Shown one piece after another: positions 1-7,695 of a stretch of 47,509 nucleotides of DNA. The position numbers were made by a program, and so were the translations under genes. This stretch comes from a virus. Numbering within the stretch: the stretch's first letter is position 1; the number at the start of each line of letters is the position of its first letter. The notes beneath the pieces are model-generated. The model was given only the letters and a program-made list of their open reading frames with translations, made no database searches and was not told the origin of the DNA. The DNA lies in IMG/VR virus record IMGVR_UViG_3300021963_000205, positions 1 to 47,509 of that record. The stretch is one strand, 5' to 3'.

Positions 1-162
1 ACCTTTTAATGTACTATCAGTGTTTAATGGAATACCTAAATCACGTAAGTATTTACTACGTTCAGTAGCAAAGAAATAATCTTTAAATTCAGGTAATTCT
101 TTTAAAGCATGTACTAGTGTTGATTTGCCAACACTCATTGTTCCAGTAAATCCTATTTTCAT
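1..162 (-). CDS. P-loop NTPase/kinase of the AAA_28 (NadR-like) type, C-terminus beyond window
   Basis: Only the first 54 codons lie in the window; the ATG is at 160-162 and the frame stays open to base 1. The N-terminus is a beta strand followed by a Walker A loop, GTMSVGKST at residues 7-15. The downstream stretch containing ERSKYLRDLG fits the AAA_28/NadR-kinase family, ATP-dependent kinases or ATPases common in T4-like phages. The substrate cannot be told from this fragment; a nucleoside, nucleotide or nicotinamide riboside is possible. It follows a strong terminator at 174-201, so it must have its own promoter or depend on read-through. Confident about the P-loop, less about the family. 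Confidence 0.72.
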   Translation of the reverse strand, partial: MKIGFTGTMSVGKSTLVHALKELPEFKDYFFATERSKYLRDLGIPLNTDSTLKG

Positions 163-173
163 ATTAGTAATAT

Positions 174-201
174 AATAAAAAAGGCTTGCATTCGCAAGCC
201 T
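174..201 (-). terminator. Rho-independent terminator
   Basis: Read on the minus strand, AGGCTTGC-GAAT-GCAAGCCT forms a perfect 8-bp hairpin with a 4-nt loop, followed immediately by a T tract (TTTTTTATT). It lies 20 nt after the stop codon of the 84-aa gene at 222-476 and ahead of the kinase gene, so it ends the unit that starts at the promoter at 492-524. Confidence 0.9.
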
Positions 202-221
202 AATTTGAAGTATTTTAATTT

Positions 222-476
222 TTATGATCGTGATCCTTTACCCACACTACTCTTAAACCAAGGTAATCCAACTCCATCACGTTTTGCTTTATGGTGACTG
301 TCTTTGTCATGTTGGAAACCATTAATATAATATTCCTTTTTACCATTTGGATGGATCACAGCTGGTCCTTCCCAGTTATGTAATTTTCCATCTTTCATGT
401 AACGAATTGTACCGTCTGTTGATGTGTACTTTTTGGTTTCCAATGTTGGATCTAATTTATACTTTTTTTCTTCCAT
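222..476 (-). CDS. Small MORN-like/'DGKxHxxxGPAVI' protein
   Basis: 84-aa protein. Residues 27-40 read MKDGKLHNWEGPAV, followed by a K/E-YYINGFQH segment at about 47-56. This two-strand pattern (DGKLHR-x-DGPAV then a W/Y-Y-INGxxH strand) recurs in many phage and giant-virus small proteins as a MORN-like repeat variant; its biochemical role is not established. The N-terminus is highly charged and the C-terminus is basic (SSVGKGSRS). It stands alone between a host-type promoter and a strong terminator, as expected for an early monocistronic gene. Function unknown. Confidence 0.75.
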   Translation of the reverse strand: MEEKKYKLDPTLETKKYTSTDGTIRYMKDGKLHNWEGPAVIHPNGKKEYYINGFQHDKDSHHKAKRDGVGLPWFKSSVGKGSRS

Positions 477-491
477 GTTATTTATTTATAT

Positions 492-524
492 CTAAATATA
501 ACATCTTTTTCCCACGAAGCCAAA
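492..524 (-). promoter_or_regulatory. Host-type (Bacteroidota-like) promoter
   Basis: Minus strand: TTTGGC at 524-519, then 20 nt between TTG and TATATTTAG (500-492). This matches the Bacteroidota primary-sigma pattern TTTG-N19-21-TAnnTTTG at 7 of 8 positions of the -7 element. The predicted start lies about 10 nt before the ATG of the 84-aa gene. It is one of seven near-identical copies in the window. Confidence 0.75.
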
Positions 525-531
525 TAAGTGG

Positions 532-768
532 TTAAATGTTTTCCAAATATTCTAAGAAGTCTTTAAAAACTTCACGTTGCCCTGGTTTAGCTGTGTTGAT
601 TGACTCACGAAGAAGTGAAGGTACATCAGTGTGTGATTCAACTAATAATCGTCTAAATGAATCAAGAGTAGTCTCAGCTAATACTAAATCATGATGATCC
701 CCATAATCTTCCAAATCATTAAGGTATAATCTAATATGTTCGTTTAATTTATTTCTTGAATATTTCAT
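532..768 (-). CDS. Hypothetical protein, 78 aa
   Basis: Small acidic, helix-rich protein with no recognised domain. Its ATG lies 20 nt inside the 3' end of the DUF6884 gene (749-1231), so the two are translationally linked. It contains LYLNDLEDYGDHHD and a C-terminal VFKDFLEYLENI helix. The 3' end lies just ahead of the host-type promoter at 492-524. Reading frame, overlap and codon use agree with its neighbours, so I take it as real; no function can be assigned. Confidence 0.65.
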   Translation of the reverse strand: MKYSRNKLNEHIRLYLNDLEDYGDHHDLVLAETTLDSFRRLLVESHTDVPSLLRESINTAKPGQREVFKDFLEYLENI

Positions 769-1231
769 AAATAAGTTTCTTAAATTTATGTATAGCTTCT
801 TTAATGTTTTTAATCTGTTGGTTTAACCATTTTAATCTTTCACCCATACGTCTTCCTTCCATAGGTTTTTCTATATTCTCTTCAGGAATATGTTTAGTTA
901 ATGGCTTCATATATTCACTACCTGTAAGGAATATGAACTTATCATTTTGTGGATTAATACCAACTGATTTCATTTGTTTTAATGTCTCTTCTCCCCAAGC
1001 ATCTTTTTCATCTTTAGGCATGTCTTTAAGAGTCTTATCATATGGAGCTAACTCTTTAGTTAATGGTACTAGATGATGCTTAGCTGATAAAATATACATT
1101 TTATCTGGCTTAAGAGATTTGCCGTACGCTAACGTTTTTTGGAACATTGGAGAGGCAGAATACAATTCCTGGGCTGGGGCAGATTTATCTAGTTTAGATT
1201 TGGTGCAACTTAAGAGTACTATTTTAGCCAT
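749..1231 (-). CDS. DUF6884-family protein
   Basis: 160 aa. The family signature is visible: a first strand IVLLSCTKSK (residues 4-13) with the conserved Cys and Lys, then APAQELYSASPMF, then MYILSAKHHLVPL and APYDKTL. This matches the DUF6884 pattern (SCxKxKxD...APAxxLY...YILSAKxGLxxP...PYDxTL), which is widespread in phages and bacteria and of unknown reaction. The last 40 residues form a basic amphipathic helix rich in Lys. Start chosen at MAKIV; it overlaps the FAD dehydrogenase gene upstream by 8 nt and carries an ATATTTATT motif about 16 nt before the ATG. Family likely, role unknown. Confidence 0.75.
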   Translation of the reverse strand: MAKIVLLSCTKSKLDKSAPAQELYSASPMFQKTLAYGKSLKPDKMYILSAKHHLVPLTKELAPYDKTLKDMPKDEKDAWGEETLKQMKSVGINPQNDKFIFLTGSEYMKPLTKHIPEENIEKPMEGRRMGERLKWLNQQIKNIKEAIHKFKKLIYEIFKK

Positions 1232-2537
1232 TAATATTGTTTAGTAATAAATATTCAGCTACATATATTCCTTGTGCTCCACTAACTGTAATACCACGAG
1301 CAGATAAAGCATCACCTACAAAGTGTACATCTGGGAATTCACTTAATGACAAATCATCATAACGAACTAATGGTTCAGGAGACAAATACTTTACTTCAGG
1401 AATATACATTCCCCAATTATCACCAAATTGAAACACTTCATTCATTTGTTCAATAAATGTCTCAACATATGAAAAATAACCACCCATTGCTTCTCTAATA
1501 TCATCTAATGAATAATCATCTACTTGATGGGCTGATACTGTAGTACCTTCAGATGTTAGTCCTGGTTTGCGAGTTTGGTTAGGTGAGTAATATAATCCTT
1601 TTCTATTAATTTGTAATTTATTCACTACATCCCTTGACCATTCAAATGGATTATCAATGCCTTTGATTTCCATCAAAATACCAAAATTGGTCATATCATT
1701 TCTAAATTCCTCACCTTTCTTAGCATGACCATTATAAGTAATATCACCATATGTTTCTTCTACTGCAACGTAAGCCGCGTTATTATTAGTACAAAATGAT
1801 CTTAACGATATATTATCAAACTTCTGATATAGTTTAAAATCATAGCTAATATCAATTAGTTTTTGGAAGTATTTTTGTGGTGCTTCAAAACGTACTCCAA
1901 TTTGTACTGACTTTGGTTCTGTAGGCAATGTATATTTGTTTGATAACGATTGAGCGAAATCAATACCTGATTTGCCTACAGCAAAAATAAGTTCATTATA
2001 TTCTATTGTATGTGCATCTGTATCGGCATAAAATACTTTATTGTTTTTAAAATCAATTTCTACTACTTCAGCATTCCATAAAAACTTTACACCTTTATCT
2101 AACAAATATTGATACCATGTTTTAGCAATTTCATGTAAATAATTTGAACCAATATGCCATACTGGAAATAAGCGTAATCCAAAATATGGTTTAATAAAGT
2201 CAGGTTCTGCTTGTGGGTCAGAACAAAAGATTTCTTCTGGTTTAGGATGAAAACGTCTGAAGTTATTAATAACTTGATCCATCAATTCCATTGCTTTCTT
2301 TTCACCACAATATTTTGATAATACACCTCCAATTGCAGTATGGTATGTTAATTTACCATCACTCCAACCACCAGCACCTAACATACCTGTCATTACTTCT
2401 TCAGGTAAGCGGTTATGTGGGTCATTACCTTTGTCTATAATGGTGATTAAGTTACCAGGATAACCATTATCAACTAATTTGGTAGCTGCATTTACACCAG
2501 CTACTCCTGCGCCTATAATTACTATTTTCTTTTCCAT
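1224..2537 (-). CDS. COG2509-type FAD-dependent dehydrogenase
   Basis: 437-aa flavoprotein. It has an N-terminal Rossmann motif VIIGAGVAG (GxGxxG at 9-14) followed by an acidic residue after the second strand (IIDKG), the COG2509 signature GAGGWSDGKL at about 54-62, and a C-terminal FAD-binding strand FVGDALSARGITVSGAQG (about 406-423). It is predicted to be a soluble NAD(P)/FAD-dependent oxidoreductase; the substrate is unknown even for cellular members of this family. Length fits the family (about 430-480 aa), with no truncation. It is the first gene after a host-type promoter (2543-2574) and overlaps DUF6884, so it is probably expressed early. An oxidoreductase of this type is an unusual auxiliary metabolic gene for a tailed phage. 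Confidence 0.85.
   Translation of the reverse strand: MEKKIVIIGAGVAGVNAATKLVDNGYPGNLITIIDKGNDPHNRLPEEVMTGMLGAGGWSDGKLTYHTAIGGVLSKYCGEKKAMELMDQVINNFRRFHPKPEEIFCSDPQAEPDFIKPYFGLRLFPVWHIGSNYLHEIAKTWYQYLLDKGVKFLWNAEVVEIDFKNNKVFYADTDAHTIEYNELIFAVGKSGIDFAQSLSNKYTLPTEPKSVQIGVRFEAPQKYFQKLIDISYDFKLYQKFDNISLRSFCTNNNAAYVAVEETYGDITYNGHAKKGEEFRNDMTNFGILMEIKGIDNPFEWSRDVVNKLQINRKGLYYSPNQTRKPGLTSEGTTVSAHQVDDYSLDDIREAMGGYFSYVETFIEQMNEVFQFGDNWGMYIPEVKYLSPEPLVRYDDLSLSEFPDVHFVGDALSARGITVSGAQGIYVAEYLLLNNING
1247..1254 (-). promoter_or_regulatory. ATATTTAT motif (candidate late promoter or leader element)
   Basis: Minus-strand AATATTTATTACTAA, 16 nt upstream of the DUF6884 start and inside the end of the FAD dehydrogenase gene. 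It is one of about a dozen copies of the ATATTTAT(A/T)ATAAAA family found immediately ahead of genes in this window. Confidence 0.4.
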
Positions 2538-2542
2538 ATGAT

Positions 2543-2574
2543 ATTAATATAATAACTTATTTTTTAGAGCCAAA
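2543..2574 (-). promoter_or_regulatory. Host-type promoter for the FAD dehydrogenase unit
   Basis: Minus strand TTTGGC (2574-2569), 19-nt spacer, then TATATTAAT (2551-2543), ending 5 nt before the ATG. It is the only copy with a 19-nt spacer; the other six have 20. The very short distance to the ATG implies a leaderless or nearly leaderless mRNA, or a start further downstream. Confidence 0.65.
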
Positions 2575-2580
2575 TTAAGC

Positions 2581-2610
2581 ATAGAAAGGGCCCAATCAAA
2601 TGATTGGGCC
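2581..2610 (-). terminator. Terminator hairpin at the end of the long late block
   Basis: Perfect 10-bp inverted repeat GGCCCAATCA-TT-TGATTGGGCC, followed on the minus strand by CTTTCTAT, a weak T tract. A second, shorter hairpin (GACCG/CGGTC, 2638-2656) lies between it and the stop codon of the 208-aa core-like protein. It separates the late block from the FAD dehydrogenase unit. Confidence 0.75.
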
Positions 2611-2662
2611 ACAGCTCCATTAGTTTTTAGTTAAAGCGACCGGCTATGAATCGGTCTATAAA

Positions 2663-3289
2663 TTAAGCTTGAGACTCGTCAGCTAATGATATAAGTTGAC
2701 CAGCTAAAGCTCTAGCTTTTGATTCTAAATCAGGTCTATCCATTTTAGATATTAAAATATTTAAAGTATTAGCCATCTTTTGACCTAATTCACTTTTACC
2801 TATTGGAAGATTTTCATTTAATTGGGTGGCTTTTTCACGATATTGATTCTCAGTAATTACACCAGCTAATTTTTGCATTTTAAGGAAAGATTCATTTAAA
2901 GCCTCTTCTTGCATTCCTTCATCTTTAACTTCCATTTTCTCAGTTACATCAGCTTCTTCAACTTTAGCGTCAGTTACTACTTCATCTTTTTTATCTTTTT
3001 TACCAGATAATTTAGCAGCTCTTTTTTCTTTAGCTTTTTCAAATTTAGCTTTGGCTTTTTGAAGTTCTTTGATTTCTTTTTTAATACTTTCTACTTTAGC
3101 TTCATCAACCATATCTTTTACTTCTTCTAAAGATTCAAGACGAGCTAATTTTTCTTCACGCATTTGGATAGCCTCATCACATTTAGCAACACGAGCTTCC
3201 ATAGCTGCTGTTTCAGCTGCTTCGTCAATTTCTTTGATATATTCGTTAATTGATTCTCTAATAAGGGAACGTAAATTTTCTAATTTCAT
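2663..3289 (-). CDS. Coiled-coil virion-core/scaffold-like protein with capsid-targeting leader
   Basis: 208 aa, very rich in Lys, Glu and Ala. It begins with the leader MKLENLRSLIRE, followed by INE and IKE, three consecutive (L/I)xE sites within 20 residues. A long charged coiled coil (about 25-95) and an acidic K/E/V linker (95-125) follow, then ALNESFLKMQKLAGVITEN (about 129-147), which adds LNE and ITE sites, and a small helical C-terminal domain. This architecture resembles T4 prohead core proteins (gp22, gp67, gp68), which are digested by the gp21 protease at L/I-x-E. It is the last gene of the late block, before the terminator at 2581-2610. Assignment is by architecture only. Confidence 0.65.
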   Translation of the reverse strand: MKLENLRSLIRESINEYIKEIDEAAETAAMEARVAKCDEAIQMREEKLARLESLEEVKDMVDEAKVESIKKEIKELQKAKAKFEKAKEKRAAKLSGKKDKKDEVVTDAKVEEADVTEKMEVKDEGMQEEALNESFLKMQKLAGVITENQYREKATQLNENLPIGKSELGQKMANTLNILISKMDRPDLESKARALAGQLISLADESQA

Positions 3290-3314
3290 TTTATTTTATT
3301 TTGTTTTTGTTGTT

Positions 3315-3322
3315 TATAAATA
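3315..3322 (-). promoter_or_regulatory. ATATTTAT motif ahead of the core-like gene
   Basis: Minus-strand ATATATTTATAAAC about 27 nt before the ATG, followed by an A-rich leader without a Shine-Dalgarno sequence. It belongs to the ATATTTAT(A/T)ATAAAA family. Confidence 0.45.
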
Positions 3323-3326
3323 TATA

Positions 3327-4859
3327 TTAAACTGTTTTCTTCTCAACAGCTTTATTTAGTCTAAAATTTCTAACACCTTTAATAGCTCTAATATCAACTA
3401 ATAACTTTTGTAAATCTTCATCTTTAAATCCAGCTGAATACGGGTGTGGGTCTATTTTTATTTTCAAAATAGTATAATAATTAGAATTACTAAAAGCAGA
3501 GTCATTAGGGTTTAAATCTTTAGATGATACAATAGTCACACCAGGTAATGATCTAATGTCAGACATCATGTCTTTTTGAGGGCGTTCTTCAGTATTAGTA
3601 TGAAGTATACCTTCAATGTTATATTGGATAGATTCTTCTTTAAGTATTTTTAAAGTTAAGGTACCATTTCCTTTAATTAAACGATGCCACTCACCTTTTG
3701 GAATTTCAATAGGTTTATTTATTGAAGTAGGTAATTGGTTTTCTAATTGGATTTTCCAATCAGTTTTACCTATAATCTCTACAATACGGTTTTCTTTATC
3801 ACGATGCCATTTTAACTCAATAGGATCTATATTAGCGTCAAACTCACGAATAATATATTCATCTGTTACTTTAAGATCCTTATATGGAAGTTTTTCTTCT
3901 GTTAAACCTGTAGACTCGTAATCATCAGCTCTTAGGTCTGAGATGATGTTTTCAATGGTTGTTTGGACCCAGTCTATTTGTTCAGGAGTAAGATTTTCAT
4001 TAACAGCGTTTTCTACAAATGAAAAGAATTCATCATCACCTAAATCATATATGTCTTGAAAGAAAAATGATTGAACTCGTTTATCATCAGTATCAGCAAA
4101 TGCTAAAAAAATATTGTTAATAGCTGAATATATGAATTTACCATAACGAATATCTTCTGGTTCATTTTCTAATTTATCAACTTTAGTAACAATGGCTTGT
4201 CTGGTTTCTTTATCGCCTTTAACACCTCTTTGTCCTAGTATCCCATAATAACCTTTAATTAATTCATGAACCAACATTGGAAAACAAATAGCACGAGCTC
4301 TAATTCCTAATGCTTCAGAAATAACAATTTTAGAAGATCCACCTGCTAATTTTTGACCACTAGCTACTGATGCTAACATCATAGCAATAGCATCATCATT
4401 ATCATATATACCAAATGTATTATTCATAATTTGGTTATATTTTTCATATAAACCAGGATTAATCTCATCAATATGAGACTTAAAAATACGGAAAAATTCG
4501 TTTAAACTTTTAACAGAAGCACCTTGTGTAATAGCGTTAATAACACGACGACGTTTTTCTCCAGGTGTAGCTTCATCTAATGAAGCTCTAACATCAGATA
4601 AACCAACAATTTTAGCATCAACATCTATATTTTCTTGGTTAAGAATAGGATACATGTCTTTAACAATACTAATTGCTAAGTTTTCTAAACGACCTTTATA
4701 TGGGGCTTCGGCTTTGATAATATCATTTAATAATGCCTGAGATGACATCATTATACTCATAATACTATTGTTTCCAAGTAAAATTTGAGCACTTTCAGCT
4801 GACTTAGCGTTTAGTTTAGCTAAGGTTTCAGGACTAAATATGTCATTATATTGAGCCAT
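3327..4859 (-). CDS. Hypothetical phage protein, 510 aa, C-terminal ferredoxin-like domain
   Basis: No confident family. The N-terminal two thirds is mainly helical, beginning with DIFSPETLAKL, with a hydrophobic segment ARAICFPMLVHELIKGYY near residues 185-205. The last 90 residues read as a beta-alpha-beta domain: SDIRSLPGVTIVSS, then YTILKIKIDPHPYS, then LLVDIRAIKGVRNFRLNK. The pattern 'IRxIxGV' appears twice, suggesting an ACT/ferredoxin-like fold. The stop of the upstream 74-aa gene and this ATG share a base (TAATG), so the two are translationally coupled. Placed among core-like genes, it is probably a virion or assembly protein; that is inference. Confidence 0.6.
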   Translation of the reverse strand: MAQYNDIFSPETLAKLNAKSAESAQILLGNNSIMSIMMSSQALLNDIIKAEAPYKGRLENLAISIVKDMYPILNQENIDVDAKIVGLSDVRASLDEATPGEKRRRVINAITQGASVKSLNEFFRIFKSHIDEINPGLYEKYNQIMNNTFGIYDNDDAIAMMLASVASGQKLAGGSSKIVISEALGIRARAICFPMLVHELIKGYYGILGQRGVKGDKETRQAIVTKVDKLENEPEDIRYGKFIYSAINNIFLAFADTDDKRVQSFFFQDIYDLGDDEFFSFVENAVNENLTPEQIDWVQTTIENIISDLRADDYESTGLTEEKLPYKDLKVTDEYIIREFDANIDPIELKWHRDKENRIVEIIGKTDWKIQLENQLPTSINKPIEIPKGEWHRLIKGNGTLTLKILKEESIQYNIEGILHTNTEERPQKDMMSDIRSLPGVTIVSSKDLNPNDSAFSNSNYYTILKIKIDPHPYSAGFKDEDLQKLLVDIRAIKGVRNFRLNKAVEKKTV

Positions 4860-5083
4860 TATTTATTACCTTGTTTAAATCTTTGAGCTATTTTTTTAGC
4901 TATGGCTTTAGCTGGTTCTTCAATAGGTTCTTCAGGAGAAATAGTTCTACGTCTTGTAGGAGTAGAAGGTTTAGTCTCAATATCAGTGTCAGTTTCAGGC
5001 TCAGCAATTTGAGGTTGAGGAGCTTCAGCTAATGCTTTTTCTATTTCTTCTTTAATAATTTTTCTAAGATCGCTGATTTTCAT
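4859..5083 (-). CDS. Small internal-protein-like polypeptide with capsid-targeting leader
   Basis: 74 aa. Residues 1-21 form the leader MKISDLRKIIKEEIEKALAEA, with IKE and ALAE sites; the rest is a Pro/Glu/Thr-rich, probably disordered linker and a basic C-terminal helix AKAIAKKIAQRFKQGNK. A protein of this size with a cleavable leader and a basic tail looks like a T4-type internal protein (IPI-IPIII). Its start overlaps the stop of the 865-aa gene upstream by 20 nt. An AATAAATA box (plus strand 5098-5105) is just upstream. The function after cleavage is unknown. Confidence 0.6.
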   Translation of the reverse strand: MKISDLRKIIKEEIEKALAEAPQPQIAEPETDTDIETKPSTPTRRRTISPEEPIEEPAKAIAKKIAQRFKQGNK

Positions 5084-7661
5084 GTTTTTTGTTTTTTAAT
5101 AAATATTTAATTTCTTCTATATCTTGCGGTCTTGCTTCAGCATGTAATGCTACTATTGCTTTAGCATTTTCACTTAAATTACGAGCTTGCAATTGATCCA
5201 TAAAAGCTGCAGCATTAGGTATTCTGAAGGAGGAATTAGAGGTTATTATAAAGTGTTGCCCATCAGGTTGAGTAGCTATTGATCCTATTGTAGTTCCGCT
5301 ATTTAAGCGTATAATATATAATTTACTTTGCCCAGCAGATATAACTCCCATCACCCTTCCTCTTCCTCTTAAAGCATTATTTCTACGAGTGACTCCTCTA
5401 TCATCACGTATTGATGTTACAACACCATTAATTAAAAATCTGTTTTTAACATTTGTAGGTAAAGAATTAATTCCATTTATTAATCCATTCGCGTCCAAAT
5501 AAGCAACAATATCTCGATTTGCTTCACCTTGAGCAGGAGCAGCTGCTGGTTGAGCGGTGCCTCTAGCTGGTCTTCCTCTTCTACGAGGTGCTTCTCCAGC
5601 TGGTTGTTGTTGAGCAGCTACTGGGGTTCCTAAATATTGAGCGGCAACACGAGGTGGAACATTAGCATTGATTAACTTTCCGGTTCTAGAAGATACAACT
5701 TTACTTTGTCTTGAATCGTTTTTATTCAATAGTAAATAATTATCATCTACAACTAATGGTTTGTAAATACTATTGTCAGTCATTGGAGGATTAGATCCAA
5801 TAATATTTTTCTTATCTTGGCCTCTCCATGATGAGTTAAGAAGAGCTAATAAACTTCGATCATCATATCCTATATTTTCTCCACGAAGAAATTCAAAATA
5901 AGCTCGAAGTACATCTTCTTCATCAAGAAAATAATATCTAGTTTGTTTAGTTCTCCAACTAGAATTAGATGGTGCAATACTAAAACCTGTTGCTCTACCA
6001 ACAGTTAAAGGTTCATTATCAACAATTAATATAGACTTATTAGGTACTACTATAACTGTTTTTTGTGTTCCATCCATATCAATTTTTCTTTGACTTACAG
6101 GAATAGAACTTATTAAATCTTGAAATGTTTCTTTCTCTATCAGTTTTGATATCTCATTAGATTTCAAAAGATTTAAAGCGCTACTTTGAAGAGAAGTATT
6201 ACTTGTTTCAGAATTTAAAACATTTTGTACTTCTTCACTAGTAAAAGGTATAGGTGATACTTTATCATCTTTTATTTTAAAGGATGTAAATGAATTAGTA
6301 TCAATTAATATCTGTCCATCTTCTACATCTTTAACAATAAAACCAGAGTCTGGGTCTTCTTTAGATTTTTCTATGACTTTATCTAATAATGATTTATCTA
6401 GAGCTTCACTTGATACTAGTTTTATTAAAGTTTTAAAAGGTATTTTATCTAGTTCAGGATAATCAGTAAGGAATCGTGAGGTTCGTTTATTAAGTTTAAT
6501 GTTAGGGTAGTCAGCATCTTCTGTATATACTCCAACTTTAATATCACTATCAACATCATTTATTAAAACAATAGCTTTATCATCTTTAGTGACATATATT
6601 CTTTGATCAGCTTTGAGATCCCATTTATTTAATTTAACTAATAATTTTTTAACATCAAATGAAAAAGTATCTCTAGTTAAATAAGTTGGAATACTAACTA
6701 AATCTCTCATGTTGGCTATGATAGATTTTCTATCTTGATTTGAGAATATCCCTAAATATTTTAATAGAATTTCATTATCAATAATACCACTATTAATAGA
6801 TATAAAAGTAGCTAATTGTGGATATTCAGGAAGATATTTACTTACAAACTCTCCATTAGAAATATCACTAAATAAATTTTTACCTTTTCTAACTACTAAA
6901 TACTGTTTTTTAGTTTCAAATGGAAGTTGTGACCATTCTCTAACTGAAATAGGGTTAGATGTGTAAAGTTGGGTTGCTTTTTCAGATGTTGATAAAGGAA
7001 TATACTTTAATATATTTTTAATATTAGGTATTTCTCGCAACCAAGGAACTTCAGATAATAATTTACTAAAATCCATTGGGTCAGACTCATACGGAGAATT
7101 TACTCTGTTAGTATAAACATATCTTTTACTTTCATCTGGGGTATCTCTAACTTGTATAGCAACAAAACTTAATTTATCTGAGTCAGGTAAATTAGTGTTT
7201 TTAGCTAGGTAAAATGTAGGGTAACCTCTATCTTTACTATAGCGATAATTACCGTAAGAACCTCTAGTTATACACCACTGTTCACCTCGACCAAAATTAA
7301 TACAGTTACCTTCTTTACTACCGTTATATATTACAATAGTATCATTATCATTATTATAAACAACATCTGGTGTTATATCTATTTCTTCTGGGGCTTCAGC
7401 GCCTGCTGATTTAGAGACTAATTTTATTAGTTGAGATAAAGAATACTTACGTAAATCTTTTTCAGTGATCTTAGGTGAATTTTTTAATGCATCAAAACGA
7501 TTAATATATGATTTTAGCTGTTCATCTGAAACCTGGATATTTAAGTCATCTGCTTCTTCTTTAAATTTAGCCATTAGGTTTCTCATTTCACCTTCTGAGT
7601 ACTCATTAAGAGGAAACAAATTGTAGACAATGTGTATTATAAATTTGTAAATATTATTCAC
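5064..7661 (-). CDS. Large hypothetical protein with GxGxxWCIT motif and AT-hook-like linker
   Basis: 865 aa from a GTG codon at 7659-7661; the frame is open only to 7673, and no ATG occurs before residue 26 (MRNLMAKFKE), which is the alternative start. Residues 120-135 contain NFGRGEQWCITRG, a motif seen in several uncharacterised phage proteins (GKGTxWCI). The middle is a long mixed region. A Gln/Pro/Ala-rich linker near 682-717 holds RRRGRPARG, an AT-hook-like DNA-binding tripeptide context, followed by a 148-residue beta-rich C-terminal domain. A virion-associated or DNA-associated protein is possible. No enzyme signature is recognised. Confidence 0.6.
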   Translation of the reverse strand: MNNIYKFIIHIVYNLFPLNEYSEGEMRNLMAKFKEEADDLNIQVSDEQLKSYINRFDALKNSPKITEKDLRKYSLSQLIKLVSKSAGAEAPEEIDITPDVVYNNDNDTIVIYNGSKEGNCINFGRGEQWCITRGSYGNYRYSKDRGYPTFYLAKNTNLPDSDKLSFVAIQVRDTPDESKRYVYTNRVNSPYESDPMDFSKLLSEVPWLREIPNIKNILKYIPLSTSEKATQLYTSNPISVREWSQLPFETKKQYLVVRKGKNLFSDISNGEFVSKYLPEYPQLATFISINSGIIDNEILLKYLGIFSNQDRKSIIANMRDLVSIPTYLTRDTFSFDVKKLLVKLNKWDLKADQRIYVTKDDKAIVLINDVDSDIKVGVYTEDADYPNIKLNKRTSRFLTDYPELDKIPFKTLIKLVSSEALDKSLLDKVIEKSKEDPDSGFIVKDVEDGQILIDTNSFTSFKIKDDKVSPIPFTSEEVQNVLNSETSNTSLQSSALNLLKSNEISKLIEKETFQDLISSIPVSQRKIDMDGTQKTVIVVPNKSILIVDNEPLTVGRATGFSIAPSNSSWRTKQTRYYFLDEEDVLRAYFEFLRGENIGYDDRSLLALLNSSWRGQDKKNIIGSNPPMTDNSIYKPLVVDDNYLLLNKNDSRQSKVVSSRTGKLINANVPPRVAAQYLGTPVAAQQQPAGEAPRRRGRPARGTAQPAAAPAQGEANRDIVAYLDANGLINGINSLPTNVKNRFLINGVVTSIRDDRGVTRRNNALRGRGRVMGVISAGQSKLYIIRLNSGTTIGSIATQPDGQHFIITSNSSFRIPNAAAFMDQLQARNLSENAKAIVALHAEARPQDIEEIKYLLKNKKHENQRS

Positions 7662-7685
7662 TATATAAGAATTTTAGTGTTCTTT

Positions 7686-7693
7686 TATAAATA
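7686..7693 (-). promoter_or_regulatory. ATATTTAT motif ahead of the 865-aa gene
   Basis: Minus-strand AAATATTTATAAAAG in the 34-nt gap between the nucleotidyltransferase stop (7696) and the 865-aa gene. The plus strand reads TATAAATA exactly. Confidence 0.4.
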
Positions 7694-7695
7694 TT

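Noticed and set aside
3069-3359. Plus-strand frames such as 3069-3359, 804-1076, 10063-10281, 36228-36443
   Set aside because: They are antisense to well-supported minus-strand genes and show no family signature; biased, A/T-rich coding sequence readily produces such shadows.
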